A DNA stretch of 64,000 bases from Isoetes taiwanensis (lineage: Eukaryota; Streptophyta; Lycopodiopsida; Isoetales; Isoetaceae), in the NCBI GenBank assembly GCA_021234155.1, contig JAJEKV010000020.1, positions 2,219,275 through 2,283,274 on the forward strand. Direction: 5' to 3'. This document shows, piece after piece, positions 1 to 12,266 of the stretch. A program made the position numbers and the translations under genes. The notes under the pieces are model-generated. The model was given only the letters and a program-made list of their open reading frames with translations. It was not told where the DNA came from and searched no databases. Numbering within the stretch: the stretch's first letter is position 1; every line of letters starts with the position of its first letter.

Positions 1-150
1 CAACGAGCATTTTTTATTTTCAGGTCCAGTGATTACCACGGTGTATCCCCTAGGAGGACTGCGCCATTTGTTCTCATTCTCCAGTACCTAGACAAACGGA
101 CAACAGAATAGTTAACAAATCTTGTATTAATTTAATTCTGAAAGATAAAA

Positions 151-585
151 TTATATGTATACCAGGCCTCTATTAATGTTCGCTCTGAGTAGAGTGACAC
201 GAAATGGTTTACTTGATGGGGGATCATCCTCGCCAGAGGAATCCTCATCTGATGAATCAAGCTCGTTGTATACTGGAGGATCACGGGTATTATGCCGTTT
301 TTTATGTGGCGGATTGTTGCTTGAATTTCCAAGCTGCCAGTTGCCAATAGGCTTTACACGATAATTACCATCACATATATTAGCTGTTAGGCGAGTTCCA
401 TGGTCCGATATACTGCATAAGAGTGCAGTTCCTTCCACCATATTATTTCCTTGCAAAAAGGATTCCCAGCCCTCTGTGAAAAAAGTTCGCCCACCCACGG
501 ATGCTATAAAAATCGAGTACTCCTTTCGGTTAGGACCAATGCCAACAATATACTGATCTTTGGCGAGCATGACTCCATCAGCTTC
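151..585 (-). CDS. Terminal exon of a B3-domain protein
   Basis: On the minus strand this exon follows a good acceptor (TTTTACAG|GAA) and stays open to a TAA at 151-153, about 144 residues. Residues ~12-60 carry the C-terminal half of a plant B3 DNA-binding domain: a basic/hydrophobic strand (GPNRKEYSIFI), a GGR turn, then FFTEGWESFLQGNNMVEGT, matching the family pattern F..GW..F...N.L..GD. The tail is acidic and Ser-rich (SSDEDSSGEDD). B3 domains bind DNA in the nucleus and are typical of plants. The N-terminal half of the domain should lie upstream; a candidate donor (CTACTG|GTAAGC) sits at 645/644, but the stretch before it has stops close by in each frame, so I cannot complete the gene. 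REM-like is only a guess. Confidence 0.6.
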   Translation of the reverse strand, partial: EADGVMLAKDQYIVGIGPNRKEYSIFIASVGGRTFFTEGWESFLQGNNMVEGTALLCSISDHGTRLTANICDGNYRVKPIGNWQLGNSSNNPPHKKRHNTRDPPVYNELDSSDEDSSGEDDPPSSKPFRVTLLRANINRGLVYI

Positions 586-645
586 CTGTAAAATCCAGAT
601 CATGTTAGTAACATCTAAAATACAGCAAATCAACAATGGCTTACC

Positions 646-1017
646 AGTAGCTGACCGAACTTCACGTCTACTAAAAATACTGTCGCCATTGATAAGGATT
701 GGAAGCTAATGCGGATTCAAAGTATAGAAGAATGGCTCCGACCGGGAAACTTCATGGACAAGTAATGCATATACAATAAGATATCATCTATTTATGATAC
801 GACTACCTTAATTATAACATACGTATGGCCTATGGAATAGGACTACAGGATATCATGTCAAATCTATGGTAGGTCGGAATATACCTTTAGTATATTCCCT
901 AGTCATTTCATATTGTTCTTCCAATACAATTGATAATTGGCACCATGATCACAACCAATTCCTCATGTCCATTCTTTAAGATAAGGTTTTCTTTATAAAT
1001 ACTCTCAGTTGGCAGGA
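646..1017. other. Non-coding or upstream part of the B3 gene
   Basis: AT-rich sequence without a supported ORF. The first ~100 bases beside the B3 exon may hold a further exon on the minus strand, but stop codons interrupt it. Nothing else is recognised. Confidence 0.4.
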
Positions 1018-1113
1018 GGGTCCCTTTGCTAGCAAAGGGATCCTCCAATCCTTTTTGCTAGAATATGGGACCTTATCTGCCTTCCGGTAGGAGGCAGGGA
1101 TATATATATAAAA
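1018..1113 (+). promoter_or_regulatory. Double palindrome plus TATA-like tract upstream of locus A
   Basis: A near-perfect 25-bp palindrome (core TCCCTTTGCTAGCAAAGGGA) is followed by a partial repeat of its arm (CCTTTTTGCTAG) and a second hairpin (CTGCCTTCCGGTAGGAGGCAG region). A TATATATATAAAAT stretch ends at about 1113. The same architecture with different bases occurs at 10655-10760 and 15204-15309 ahead of B copies 2 and 3. Seen: the palindromes and the shared order. Inferred: an ancestral promoter or a small repeat that travels with this gene family. A MITE or LTR fragment is the alternative. Confidence 0.5.
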
Positions 1114-1971
1114 TCTTACTACTCTACTCTACTCACTAGCCTTAGATCCCTTTTGCTCTTAATTCTTAGTCTGGAATCTAAGTGTTCTTATTACAACCCA
1201 AGTTTTAATATTTGTCTATTGACATGTTGCATAAACCTTTAAGGGCAATAACCTCAAGGGTTGATGGTACCTAATTTAATAATAAGTTGATCCATATATA
1301 TGTGCTCATATAACTATCCAAATGTTAATAGTGGTCTATGGACATGTTACATAAATTTTTGAAAGCAATAACCTTAGGTATTGGTGGCACATAAACTATG
1401 AATAAATGGTTTTTATTTACTCAAGGAGATCAAAACAATGACTTACTCTATGGATTATATTTAACATTTTCTAAGGTTTAATAAACATGAAAAATATCTA
1501 CATTAAAGGATGAATGCACCAGAAGCATCATTGACTAAACCAAATTCAAGTCTTTCTTTTCTTAATCCTAGTATGGGAAGATAGGACCACAATACACTTG
1601 ATGGGAACCCATACAAAAAAAACCATTGGGCTTATAATTCATAAAATTGATACATGGAATATTCATGTATCCACGTTATAAGCTCGAACTCTATGGTATG
1701 AACCCTAATCCGACGGAGTGGCTTAACCCTAAAGATATGGCGTATGAACCGATTACATGGCATTTTTCGATCTATTTACAAATGGTTATATGTGTAATGT
1801 AATCATTTCGTTATAAAGGATGAGCTATCTTTGGCCGGATCATCACCACAAACGATATTGTACTAATCAAGGCCTAGATTTGATCGTAGCATCTTGTAAG
1901 ATGAAAATTAAGGCCTAATACATCGACTAATGGGCTGATTAAGGCATCTAACGGTTATACCAGCTATATAA
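1114..1971. other. Non-coding region upstream of locus A
   Basis: AT-rich, no ORF worth calling. It contains two loosely similar segments about 115 bp apart (around 1205-1280 and 1320-1395, sharing a GTCTATGGACATGTTACATAAA-type phrase), which suggests an old local duplication. Confidence 0.5.
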
Positions 1972-2331
1972 GGATCTAATGCTTATCTACCGCTTGGAGT
2001 TAGAGATGGTCGGGCTCGAGGATCCCAAAACAAATACACTAGGCATAAACTCATTGAGTTACTGAGAAAGGCAGGGATTGAGCACCCTAGCCCCCAGCCT
2101 TCCAAGACACAGCTAATGGAGCTATGCAAATTGCATAAGATTGATCCTAACAAATGCAGTGCCAGTGGGAGCATCACGAAATTCATCCCTACTCTCCAGC
2201 CATGTTCAAATACTGCTGCAAATATGGGCAAGTCCAAAGAAGTAGCAGGAAAGAGCATGGAGATTGAATATGTAGCTGATTCAGCAAGCGATGAGGACGA
2301 TTTTATTGAGGAGGAGATACCACTCAATCAG
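1972..2331 (+). CDS. Locus A: exon with SAP-like segment and acidic tail
   Basis: Open in one frame from after a TAA at 1969 to 2331, where CAG|GTTTAC forms a clean donor in phase 0. The translation begins with a basic region, then RHKLIELLRKAGIEHPSPQP and SKTQLMELCKLHKIDP, two short helices with hydrophobic spacing like a SAP/LEM-type helix-loop-helix. A KF motif (SITKFIP) and an acidic end (SASDEDDFIEEEIPLNQ) follow. Locus C at 19.9 kb has the same order and ends in LNQ at the same phase-0 donor, so the family relation is firm. The only in-frame ATG is at 2116, but homology to C starts upstream, so either this is an internal exon or the start lies elsewhere. Function unknown; nucleic-acid binding is a guess from the SAP-like look. 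Confidence 0.5.
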
Positions 2332-2989
2332 GTTTACTCATTGTTATATTTCTTGTATTTCTTCTAACTTAGCACAATAGGCATATATTGGTTTTAGACT
2401 GATCTGTCTAGAATACCTCAAGTTGAATATTATTCCTGGTTTTATAACTCAGCAATTACATCATAGGCTAATTAGATCTAATTGGCATTTAAATTTTTGG
2501 GACAGAAATAAACCTTAAGGTTTCTGGTATGAATCTGATTGAATTTAGACATTATCCAGTACTTGTTGTGGTTTATGTTAGGTAGGGATGTTAGTTAGGA
2601 TAAATTGTTGTTATAATCAGCTAGCAGATGCTTCATGTTCCTGTTTTATGCTTTCTCCTAATTGTATGGTTGTTTATGCTATTTTTTAGATGTACCATGC
2701 TTGGCATTATATGCTATCTCCTAAGTGCATTCCAGCTGTTTTTCTTGCACAAATCTATAGTATACATATTTTGCATATTAATCTGTACTGCGCATTTGAC
2801 ATTTATTAGGCATACTTTAAGAATATGGGCCTGGATCTGCCATTAAATATAACAGTAGGCAATACATAGTAAGGTCTGCATACCTTGGATTCTGAATGAC
2901 ACACTGCAGTAGGCAAACATGCTAAATAAAATGCAATATTATTGTGTTTCTATGTGACATAACATGCTGACACTTGATCATTTTTATCC
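2332..2989 (+). other. Locus A intron, 5' part
   Basis: AT-rich sequence between the donor at 2332 and the conserved hairpin. No supported ORF; the short open frames here are hydrophobic translations of T-rich DNA. Confidence 0.5.
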
Positions 2990-3070
2990 TTGGGTAAAGG
3001 GCTACCTGCTAGTCAATTTCACTGTTACCCAATAGGCTAACCAGTGATCTGTTTGACTGCAGGTAACCAA
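2990..3070 (+). ncRNA. Conserved intronic hairpin, locus A copy
   Basis: Stem pairs: TTGG (2990-2993) with CCAA (3067-3070); TACCTG (3003-3008) with CAGGTA (3060-3065); AGTCAA (3011-3016) with TTGACT (3053-3058); CACTG (3020-3024) with CAGTG (3042-3046). The 17-nt loop carries TTACCC..AGGCTAA. The B and C copies have different stem bases that still pair and the same loop motif. Seen: pairing and loop conservation. Inferred: a structured RNA inside the intron. It also contains a branch-point-like GCTAAC and CTGCAG|GTAACC, so a splicing role is possible. Confidence 0.6.
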
Positions 3071-6000
3071 TCATTCTTCTCCCAATCTCTTGTAGTTTGT
3101 GGTGGTTGATGGACTTGAAGAATATACTATAACTGATTTCTACACTTTGTGGTTCTATGTAATTAATGTTCTTTAACATACTTCAGGTAATATCTTTTAG
3201 GTTCCATTCACCCTTAAGTTGTGTTGATTTGATGGCAATAATACTCAAATGTATTTCATTATTTGTACTTATTGAATACAGTTTAAATCTGCAGTTTTTC
3301 TGTTCATTTTTTACTTGCATACTCAGTCTAATTATCTCTTCTAGATTATACTCAACTCAATGGTCTCTAAGGCTTCCCTTTATAGGGTCAGATAAGTCCA
3401 GTAGTTTTTGGCTACTTGGATCCTTTGTCAAATTTTAGGATTTGTCTTAGGCTAGTCTATATATATATATACTTTCCTTTGCCTAGGGTCTAATCTAGCC
3501 AAGTCCATACTCCTAACTTGGTCACTTAACCGAAGCTAGAGAAATTCTGTCCTGGCACTACCCAGGCCCTAAACCAAATGAGTCCAACAAGAATACTAGA
3601 TAAGTTCAATATTTGTCTGAAGCTGTTCTTTATTTTCACATAAACAAGTATTTCCTTTCAACATGCAGCTTTATTGAAAGTGTATCTTTACAAAGCAAAA
3701 AGTGTAGTAGAAATAAAAAATAGTTTTACATTTCATTCTTTACCAGAAAGTATGGTATTATACTTATCCTCATGTTTCCAGCTCATGTGCAAATATTCCA
3801 TTCTTTTTTTCGTCAACAGCTTCCCTGAAAGCAAAGGAGAGACAATTGGAGGAGAGAACCCGTACCTGCAGCCAATCATGCAAACGTTAGCAGTAATCCC
3901 GGTAACGATGCAAGGGCCAAAAGGTACATTGGGTCTCTCAGTTTATCACTGATCACCAATTGTATCCTTTTGCCCTGAGAAACCATTAATCGAGAAAGAG
4001 AAATGGAATTATAACTAAATGATTTTTCCAAATCCAATAAGCTGCAATCGGATTTGCTACTTGTACATTTAACATGTTTAGAGCATTCCAAGTATAAACA
4101 TAGTGCATCCAGTCTATAATGACTTCTTGCAAATACTGTCTAAGTTTAAGCCTTAGACAATGTCTTGAAAAGAGGGCAATAAATATCTTTTCCAGTACGA
4201 ATGCAAGAAAATTCCCATATATCATAACTAGTATATTCATGAAGCATGAATCAGTTTATATTCTATTTTTGCCCGAGGCATGTTCATGTAATCGAAGTAC
4301 ATAGGTTGCATTAACCTTTAATGTAGCACTCCAAGAATGTCTCGAAGCTCCATTATCCAAGTATGAGAGTTCACGGTTATTTCATTTCTTGCTTGACCTT
4401 TCCAAGGCAGCATAAAATCTTCATAGCTGGCCGCTTCATACTGTAGCAGAATAGCAAAAGAGGTTTTAAGGCAATATATGCCTACATCCGTGTTATTATG
4501 ATCAATAACAATTATTAATCACAGCTCAAACCTGAATATTCATGTAAGCGCCTTGTATTCTCAGATAATATTGGCTAGATTGTTTCTCCAGCTACCAGGC
4601 CATGCCATTCAAACCAGGCATCACAAGGTCTATATTAGCAAGGATCCAGAAAAAATCCCTGAAGCAGCATCATATTTGTACGGCCCTGTATGTACAGATC
4701 TGGAATTTGTATCAGAATAAGCAAAATAGAACCACCATATGCTGTTATGGTATGGCGGTAACAGCCATGATTTCTACCTTAGCTATTTATGCCAGAGTAA
4801 AAAAATACCTGTAAAGCTCCAACACAGAGCAAATCGATGGTAGTAACTGCTCCTAAGAGCAAATCGGCCAGTTCTAGCTCTTGAATTTCAGAAGCATCAG
4901 AGTCAGAGATTCTCTGAATAGGTGGATCGGCCAGCAAGGCTGGCTATGGCGACCCTGTAAACCTTGTATGTATCGGATTTTCAGAGGTTGGCTTTGAAGC
5001 GACCGCCTAATGGCAACTCAGAGCATCACAGCGGCCATTTGGCGCCAAGATTCTGGCAGATCGGCGCCAGTCTTAGCCATGGAGAAAATGCCAGACTGTC
5101 AGCAGAGCTTCCACTGGAACTGGTCGGAAATCCCCCACAGACAGCACTGCGACCATATTTGGTCGGATTATTCAGATCATTTTGTTCGGATTAGCATATG
5201 CTGGGCTGCAAACGGCATGTCTGCGACCTGGCCCTAGAAAGAAATACAGAGATTAGGGTTCTGAGCCCTAAGTCGATTTCCAGGAATGCTTTTAAAATTT
5301 TCCAAGGTTTGATATTTATCAAATAATGTAGAACCCATTAACCAATAATGTTTCCCATAGATATTTTTTTTGAAGAGATTTGCTCGACTCTAAAGTACAA
5401 GGATATGTAATTTTTGCACTTTGAGAGGTCATTGGTTGTTGCACCCATGGGCATATACACCATAATGTATTTTTGTAGCCACTATTTGCAGAGCAAAGGG
5501 TCAAGTAGAGAATAGTGTTTCTCGTGCACAACACGTTGTGTAAAGGGTTTGTATTCCCGTAAAACCATAAACCTGAGTAACTTTGAAAAATATCCAAGTT
5601 CAACATTTTACTCATAGCATATATTGACCCATTGAATTTCAACCTAGAACAATGCATCCCACCAACTTTCAACTAGGACATTGCATCCGTACATGTTTTG
5701 AGATCTTGAGCATACTCAAAGTTGGCATGTGGCTGGCATAAAACCAATTGTACTATGGTCCAATGCACTTTATCATGCAACCAAATATCCCATGCATTAT
5801 ATGCAACTAGTACTGCCCTTTAGTATAAGGGCCTTAGCAATATAGGTAACCATGGTGCCATTGCATTATAGGCAGCCATTACACTATAGCAGAATACACC
5901 GTTCTGGTATTCTGTTTATGGCTAGATCCCATATCAAGGTCCCAATTGTGCCTTTTAGTACAGGGGCCATGGCATAATAAGTAACCATGGTGCCATTGTT

Positions 6001-6150
6001 CAAACTTGGTGCCATAGCCATATAGGCCACCACTGCACTATAGGAGAATACACAGCTCTTGTATTTTGAGCCTGTGTTATGGGAATTCTAGACTTCATAT
6101 CAGCATAAACTTCACAAGTGTTGTATCTAGCTCTTGTGTGCAACCGTTTC
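3071..6150. other. Mostly non-coding stretch
   Basis: No gene I can support. A possible second exon for locus A starts after AACAG at 3819 (EGAEKSIG-like and ESKGETIGG-like segments align weakly with B copy 1 at 9921), but its phase does not fit exon 1. Positions 4850-5240 are GC-richer and resemble a 5' UTR or first exon on either strand. The rest is AT-rich with short low-complexity runs. Confidence 0.4.
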
Positions 6151-6157
6151 CAACCTG

Positions 6158-6212
6158 TTATATATATATTTATATTTATATATATATATATATATATAAA
6201 TATATACATATA
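6158..6212. repeat. TA-rich microsatellite at the left edge of the tandem array
   Basis: Alternating TA with a few TTTATA interruptions. The same TATATAAATATATACATATATATTC motif starts each 4.55-kb unit, so this is the left boundary of the array and a likely recombination point. Confidence 0.8.
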
Positions 6213-6575
6213 TATTCAATGGCTGGCTTAGGCACAATTTGACTTATTTCTCGAACCAATTATCTAGACACTGGCTAAGGTGCTATGGACTCTTTATGCT
6301 CTTGCAACACTCCAGAATTTTCATTTACTGAAACTTACTTGCCCATATGGGCATCTTGTGTTAACTGATAGGCTGGCATAGGCTTTACTGATACTGCAGA
6401 TGTAGATGGTTTTGCTAGAGACTTAAGTAACCATGTTATGATGGCATATAATAAAACACATCATTACATTTGTCCTAAGGCTGGCATAGGCGCAGTGTAA
6501 CACCACTGATGGAGTTGTGGCCCAAGAGATTGTTCTTGGCCCATTGTTACAGAGCAATGTTGGAGATCGTCGATT

Positions 6576-7001
6576 ATGGCAAGGAATTTTGCAAAATGTA
6601 TTCAAGAGGTTGATCCCAACTCACTTAGAAGATTATCAAGTGACACATGCCGCCATGACATGATAACTAGGTATGTGGAAAATCCATATATTATATTTTT
6701 ATGTCTAGTATCTCCACATTTTTGTTACATATGGCTCTTCAATTTTTGTAGAATCTTGATGATGCTTTTATACATTTGCACATTTGGGCAAAATAATACT
6801 TCTTTGGACTATGGCTCCTTCGTAAGAAAAGGGGCACCACATATTTGGATGTGTACTTTATATAAAGGCTTTCCAAAAAGGCCTTTGAAAAGAAAAGGCA
6901 TGCATGTTTTCCATGCATGCTTTGGGCCAAGTGTCTTGAAAAACCAAGTCAACTCTTTCATGCATGTGATTGCTTTTAGGACACACTTGGTGCAGGAATG
7001 A
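6576..7001 (+). CDS. Hypothetical ORF in unit B, copy 1
   Basis: An ATG-initiated frame of 141 codons. It can also be read as an exon ending at a donor (AACTAG|GTATGT near 6670) spliced to a downstream acceptor (TTTTTGTAG near 6750), since both reading options stay open. A second frame over 6500-6655 (QEIVLGPLLQSN, then GDRRLWQGILQNVFKRLIP) looks more protein-like but ends in a stop just before the donor. No family recognised. The three copies keep the frame only partly (copy 2: 11134-11538, copy 3 shorter), so it may be a pseudogene. Confidence 0.25.
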   Translation: MARNFAKCIQEVDPNSLRRLSSDTCRHDMITRYVENPYIIFLCLVSPHFCYIWLFNFCRILMMLLYICTFGQNNTSLDYGSFVRKGAPHIWMCTLYKGFPKRPLKRKGMHVFHACFGPSVLKNQVNSFMHVIAFRTHLVQE

Positions 7002-7711
7002 CACGATCTTTGTAAAGAGCATTTTAATGGTTTTGTTGAGTCTTTACATTTTCATAGAGTATATAGACTGACAGTCGCACCCCACCTCGGATATGGTTTG
7101 CCTCCATGAACAATGGGCAAAATGTTGGATGCCATGGTCAAGGTTATCTAAAATATATTGGCATCTTTTCACGCACTTTTATCAATTTGTTTGTGAATAC
7201 GTCTACATCCACTTCTGTACACTAGTATATGGTCTGGCAATACTGCATACCTACTGAGCGTGATACCTCTGATACAAAAGTTTTTAGGGTTCACATGAGC
7301 CAGGCGAGAAACGACGGTCAGGGTTTATGTGAAAATCTTCCACACGAATTATGGCCAGAGCAACGACCACTGCAGCACACTTCATGCCTTGGTACGAAAA
7401 GCATTAATTCTATGAATCTCCAAGAGGTATGACTTTACTTAAACAGTGACAAGTTTGGACCATTTGAAAACAGTTCAGAAATGGAATTTGGCGCTATTTT
7501 GAGTTTTTGTTGCAAGCCGCATTTGGGCTATAGCAAGATCATTTAGCAATGAGAAGAGCGCTTGCAGAAAGCTTAGCTCTGATAGAATCGCCTACATGGT
7601 GATAAAAAGGGAGGTTCTTGTAGTATTCTAGTCTGATACAAGGACTAGAACAACGGATTCAGATAATGTTAGGCAAAGCAAGACAAATGCAAGCCTTGGC
7701 ATCTGTTCTGA

Positions 7712-7845
7712 ATGCAAGCTATGTTGGATAAACATACGTTGTTTGGAAAGAGCAATACAAGTAATAATATTGGAGCAAGGAGCAGCATGATGGATAAAAT
7801 AGCAAGCTTGGATAATTTTGATGGAATGACGCATCTCTCAATCAG
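7712..7845 (+). pseudogene. Decayed locus A-type exon, B copy 1
   Basis: Translation from 7712 contains GKSNTSNNIGARSSMMDKIA, which aligns with CSNTAANMGKSK in locus A. The segment ends TCTCAATCAG|GT like the A and C exons, but the frame into that donor is shifted and stops lie upstream, so the SAP-like part is lost. The donor and the hairpin 336 nt downstream remain. Most likely a pseudogene of the A/C family. Confidence 0.5.
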
Positions 7846-8180
7846 GTCTTTCCTTGTTTTTATGCAGTTAATGAGGCATTACATGATATGCTTTAAGCTA
7901 GTGTTGCAGTAAGATGCATGTGGTTTTTTTCCCACTATTTGCCTTCTATTCTAACTAATGTACAGTGGCACTGCCCATGGGGCATATCCAGTTAACAATA
8001 AGTCACGTCATTTGCAAAAATCGTGATCAAATGAGGAAGTTATACTAGCATAATTTACCGTTATGAAACAGGAAGTATTTGCTACTCTTATTACTTCATT
8101 TAAAATTGTTATCATGTTGCACATTCAATAATAATCTCTGATTCATTACCTTTTGTTAAGGTTGATGGGCGATAAGCCAT

Positions 8181-8268
8181 GAAATTCCTTTGCTTACCTG
8201 TTGGCCAGCACATTGTTACCCTCATTAGGCTAATATTTGTGTTCTTGGCTGCAGGTAACCTGAGTTTC
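8181..8268 (+). ncRNA. Conserved intronic hairpin, B copy 1
   Basis: Stem pairs: GAAATTC (8181-8187) with GAGTTTC (8262-8268); TTACCTG (8194-8200) with CAGGTAA (8252-8258); GCCA (8204-8207) with TGGC (8246-8249); CACA (8209-8212) with TGTG (8238-8241). The loop has TTACCCTCATTAGGCTAA. A GGGCGATAAGCCAT box lies just upstream and is also in locus C. The 3' arm reads CTGCAGGTAACC, an acceptor and donor in one (AG|GT). Confidence 0.6.
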
Positions 8269-10654
8269 TTCTACCTACTCCATTTTATCATTTCTTTGAT
8301 AAAGAAGGTTAGCACGAGCACTTTTCGAAAGATTGCATCTCCAATACATGAGGTTCTTCAATGATTTTCTCACAATCAGAGATGACCTTAGTCTTCAAGA
8401 ACAGAAAATTATTTTCAAACTCTTCAGGTTGTATCACTTTCTCAACCTCGTCTGCAGTAAATATAAGGCAGCACCAAAGGTCTGAATTATGATTCTAGCT
8501 TTATTTGCCTCTAGTAAATGGACAGGCTGTGTAAAACGCTATGATTTTAGCTTTATTTGCCTCTAGTAAATGAACAGGCTGTATGAATACTGCCACATTA
8601 TCCCAGCTGTTTGAAAAGCTTCTTTGACTATTTTTTTGGAACTTGAACAAGTCCACCACATGTAACTCAGAAAGATGGTCTTTCTAGCAAGCTTTTATAT
8701 TCTGAAAAGTTGCCTTAAACCTTTTTCATTGGCTGCATTTGTGGCTTACATAGATTACCATACTTGCAAGAATATCTCAGGTTGCACTCTAAATTAGTTT
8801 GTACTACTTTGTTGAAAATAATGGTATATCATTCCATAGATGGGCTTTATTTTCTAGAATGATGGCTTTCCGAATAATACAAAGTGCATGCCCCCCCATA
8901 AGAACACATTGTCTTATGCAAGATGGTGCATATTAGATGTTGTTTTGCGTTATTGTTTGGCTGCGTAAACCTCGTATTGGTTTCCTGATAAAGTATATGG
9001 ATCGTTAAAAAGGTATTCATGTTCTATTATACAAGTGTCTTGATTAAACCAAGGCTACTGGTGTATCATGTTGCTGATCATGTTAAACATAGCACTCTTG
9101 CATTGTCTTAAATGTATACGGAAAAATGGCTCTTGCAATTGTTGCTTCGTGAACTCTTAAGCATGCTTATCTACACATTTCTATTGGTTAGTACTCTATT
9201 GGCATAGTTGTAGGATCTGTTCAAAATAGTGCTGGTATGAACATTCTTTTATTTTGTGACTTGCATTGAATAGTTCAGATAAAACTTATCAGCATATGTG
9301 TTTGACCTATAAAGTGGCGTCATCATCATCATTCTTTGTAAACAATGATTTATAACTTGAAATGGTCTGTTGTACATGCTTTCTGAAATACAAACTCTCA
9401 ATATATGGAGCCCGGGAGCATACTAGGCATTAAGGTTTTTGATTGAAATCACTGGAAAAAAGCATGTACATGACTTTGTAGCATCTTTAGGATGGCACTT
9501 CTGTTTGTATGAACAGTCTAAATCTTTGAAACTTGAATGCATGTACTTGATTGGATTATTGTATAAACCAGACTACATGGCACCTCTATAAGATTGTCCT
9601 CAATATAAAAAATGGAACTGATAAGTCTGACCAGGCTGAGATATCTCGGTCTGTGTTAGATGTCCGGTAATCGGTCTTAGGATCGGGCCCGGCTTGTATA
9701 TATTCTCGCCTTCGGTTCTTGGGTTTAACCGGTAGGGGTCTTATGAGGGTTCCATGTACACGGTTTATGCATTATGTCTACATTATTTTTTCTGAATTTA
9801 TCCATAGATTTGCACATAAAATGACTGTGATGCATTTTACTTACTCACAAGCTCGTATACTGTTGATCTTCCAAGTCTTGTTTTCTATGTTGGTTCTGTC
9901 TAACAAAAGTGGAACTTAACAGGAAGGTGCTGAAAAGTCCATTGGACAAACATCCGCTGCAAATGAGAACAAATGAGAACAACAAGGAAGAACAAGAAGC
10001 AACTAATGTGTGGTACCCTGAACTCAAGGCATAGGGCTATAATTTGCTAGGACGGCCTGCTCCAAACCAGGCTATGCAAACGGAGGGAGCAATTGAGGTT
10101 CCCAAATATGATCTGTTTTCCAAAGGCATGGTTACAATTTGTTTGGATAGCCTGCTGCAAACCAGCTGGTGCAAACAGTACTTTCAAGCATTCTTGCATG
10201 TAAAAATGGTATGTTACTTTATATACACGTTTATGCTTGATCTTAGTTCATCTCCACAAAGTAAATATTAACATGGATTTTACAAAGGCTCTTGGTTGGC
10301 AATGATCAAGTGATCACATGAGTATACTTGTGTTTCGGCTTGTTTCAAAAAATAACAAACAGTTTCAATGCCTACATAGGCATTACATGAAAGAGTTTGA
10401 TCTCTGGATCATACATTACTAGCATTCATGAAAATGACATTGGTGATCCTGAATTAGTTCCACGGAACATACTGCACAACAATCCTTCTTTTTCTGCTGA
10501 TGACTTAAATGAATGAGTACAATACAATATCAACACTCTCTCGGAAGGGCTCTAAATACACAAGTAAGTATATTATGTCAATTCTTTACATTTCTGTTTT
10601 CATATCTTATTTTAGGGAGGCAAAATTCCTATTGGAACACATAGGTTGCAGGAT

Positions 10655-10760
10655 GGGTCCCTATGTACATAGGGACCCCTCCTGATCCCTATGTACTAAA
10701 ACCAGGGGCCCTATCTTGCTTCCCGGAAGGAGGTAGGCTAAAATTATATATATATAAATA
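10655..10760 (+). promoter_or_regulatory. Perfect 24-bp palindrome plus TATA tract, end of unit B copy 1
   Basis: 10655-10678 is a perfect palindrome (core TCCCTATGTACATAGGGA). A repeat of its arm (CCCTATGTACTA), a CTTCCCGGAAG mini-palindrome and TATATATATAAATA follow. It lies upstream of the B copy 2 exon as the 1018-1113 element lies upstream of locus A. Confidence 0.5.
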
Positions 10761-12266
10761 TATACATATATATTCAATGGCTGGCTTAGGCACAATTTGA
10801 CTTATTTCTCGAACCAATTATCTAGACACTGGCTAAGGTGCTATGGACTCTTTATGCTCTTGCAACACTCCAGAATTTTCATTTACTGAAACTTACTTGC
10901 CCATATGGGCATCTTGTGTTAACTGATAGGCTGGCATAGGCTTTACTGATACTGCAGATGTAGATGGTTTTGCTAGAGACTTAAGTAACCATGTTATGAT
11001 GGCATATAATAAAACACATCATTACATTTGTCCTAAGGCTGGCATAGGCGCAGTGTAACACCACTGATGGAGTTGTGGCCCAAGAGATTGTTCTTGGCCC
11101 ATTGTTACAGAGCAATGTTGGAGATCGTCGATTATGGCAAGGAATTTTGCAAAATGTATTCAAGAGGTTGATCCCAACTCACTTAGAAGATTATCAAGTG
11201 ACACATGCCGCCATGACATGATAACTAGGTATGTGGAAAATCCATATATTATATTTTTATGTCTAGTATCTCCACATTTTTGTTACATATGGCTCTTCAA
11301 TTTTTGTAGAATCTTGATGATGCTTTTATACATTTGCACATTTGGGCAAAATAATACTTCTTTGGACTATGGCTCCTTCGTAAGAAAAGGGGCACCACAT
11401 ATTTGGATGTGTACTTTATATAAAGGCTTTCCAAAAAGGCCTTTGAAAAGGAAAAGGCATGCATGTTTTCCATGCATGCTTTGGGCCAAGTGTCTTGAAA
11501 AACCAAGTCAACTCTTTCATGCATGTGATTGCTTTTAGGACACACTTGGTGCAGGAATGACACGATCTTTGTAAAGAGCATTTTAATGGTTTTGTTGAGT
11601 CTTTACATTTTCATAGAGTATATAGACTGACAGTCGCACCCCACCTCGGATATGGTTTGCCTCCATGAACAATGGGCAAAATGTTGGATGCCATGGTCAA
11701 GGTTATCTAAAATATATTGGCATCTTTTCACGCACTTTTATCAATTTGTTTGTGAATACGTCTACATCCACTTCGTACACTAGTATATGGTCCGGCAATA
11801 CTGCATACCTACCGAAAGTGATACCTCGATACAAAAGTTTTAGGGTTCACATGAGCCAGCGAGAAACGACGGTCGGGGTTTATGTGAAAATCTTCCACAC
11901 CTAAATTATGGCGAGAGCAACGACCACTGCGCAAACACTTCATGCCTTGGTACGAAAAGCATTAATTCTATGAATCTCCAAGAGGTATGACTTTACTTAA
12001 ACAGTGACAAGTTTGGACCATTTGAAAACAGTTCAGAAATGGAATTTGGCGCTATTTTGAGTTTTTGTTGCAAGCCGCATTTGGGCTATAGCAAGATCAT
12101 TTAGCAATGAGAAGAGCGCTTGCAGAAAGCTTAGCTCTGATAGAATCGCCTACATGGTGATAAAAAGGGAGGTTCTTGTAGTATTCTAGTCTGATACAAG
12201 GACTAGAACAACGGATTCAGATAATGTTAGGCAAAGCAAGACAAATGCAAGCCTTGGCATCGTTCA

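Larger units (their letters stand above)
6213..10770 (+). repeat. Tandem unit B, copy 1 (4,558 bp)
   Basis: First of three direct copies, phased on a TATTCAATGGCTGG landmark at 6213, 10771 and 15320. It holds an ORF block (6576-7001), a decayed paralogue of the locus A exon (7712-7845), the intronic hairpin (8181-8268), a possible second exon (about 9921-10250) and, at its end, the palindrome plus TATA tract. Copy 1 versus copy 2 identity is very high over thousands of bases. Confidence 0.95.

Noticed and set aside
2628..3438. Short hydrophobic ORFs as membrane proteins
   Set aside because: They are translations of T-rich intron sequence without conserved features.
8181..8268. MicroRNA precursor
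   Set aside because: Possible in principle, but here the loop is conserved and the arms change, the opposite of miRNA conservation, and no known mature sequence is recognised.
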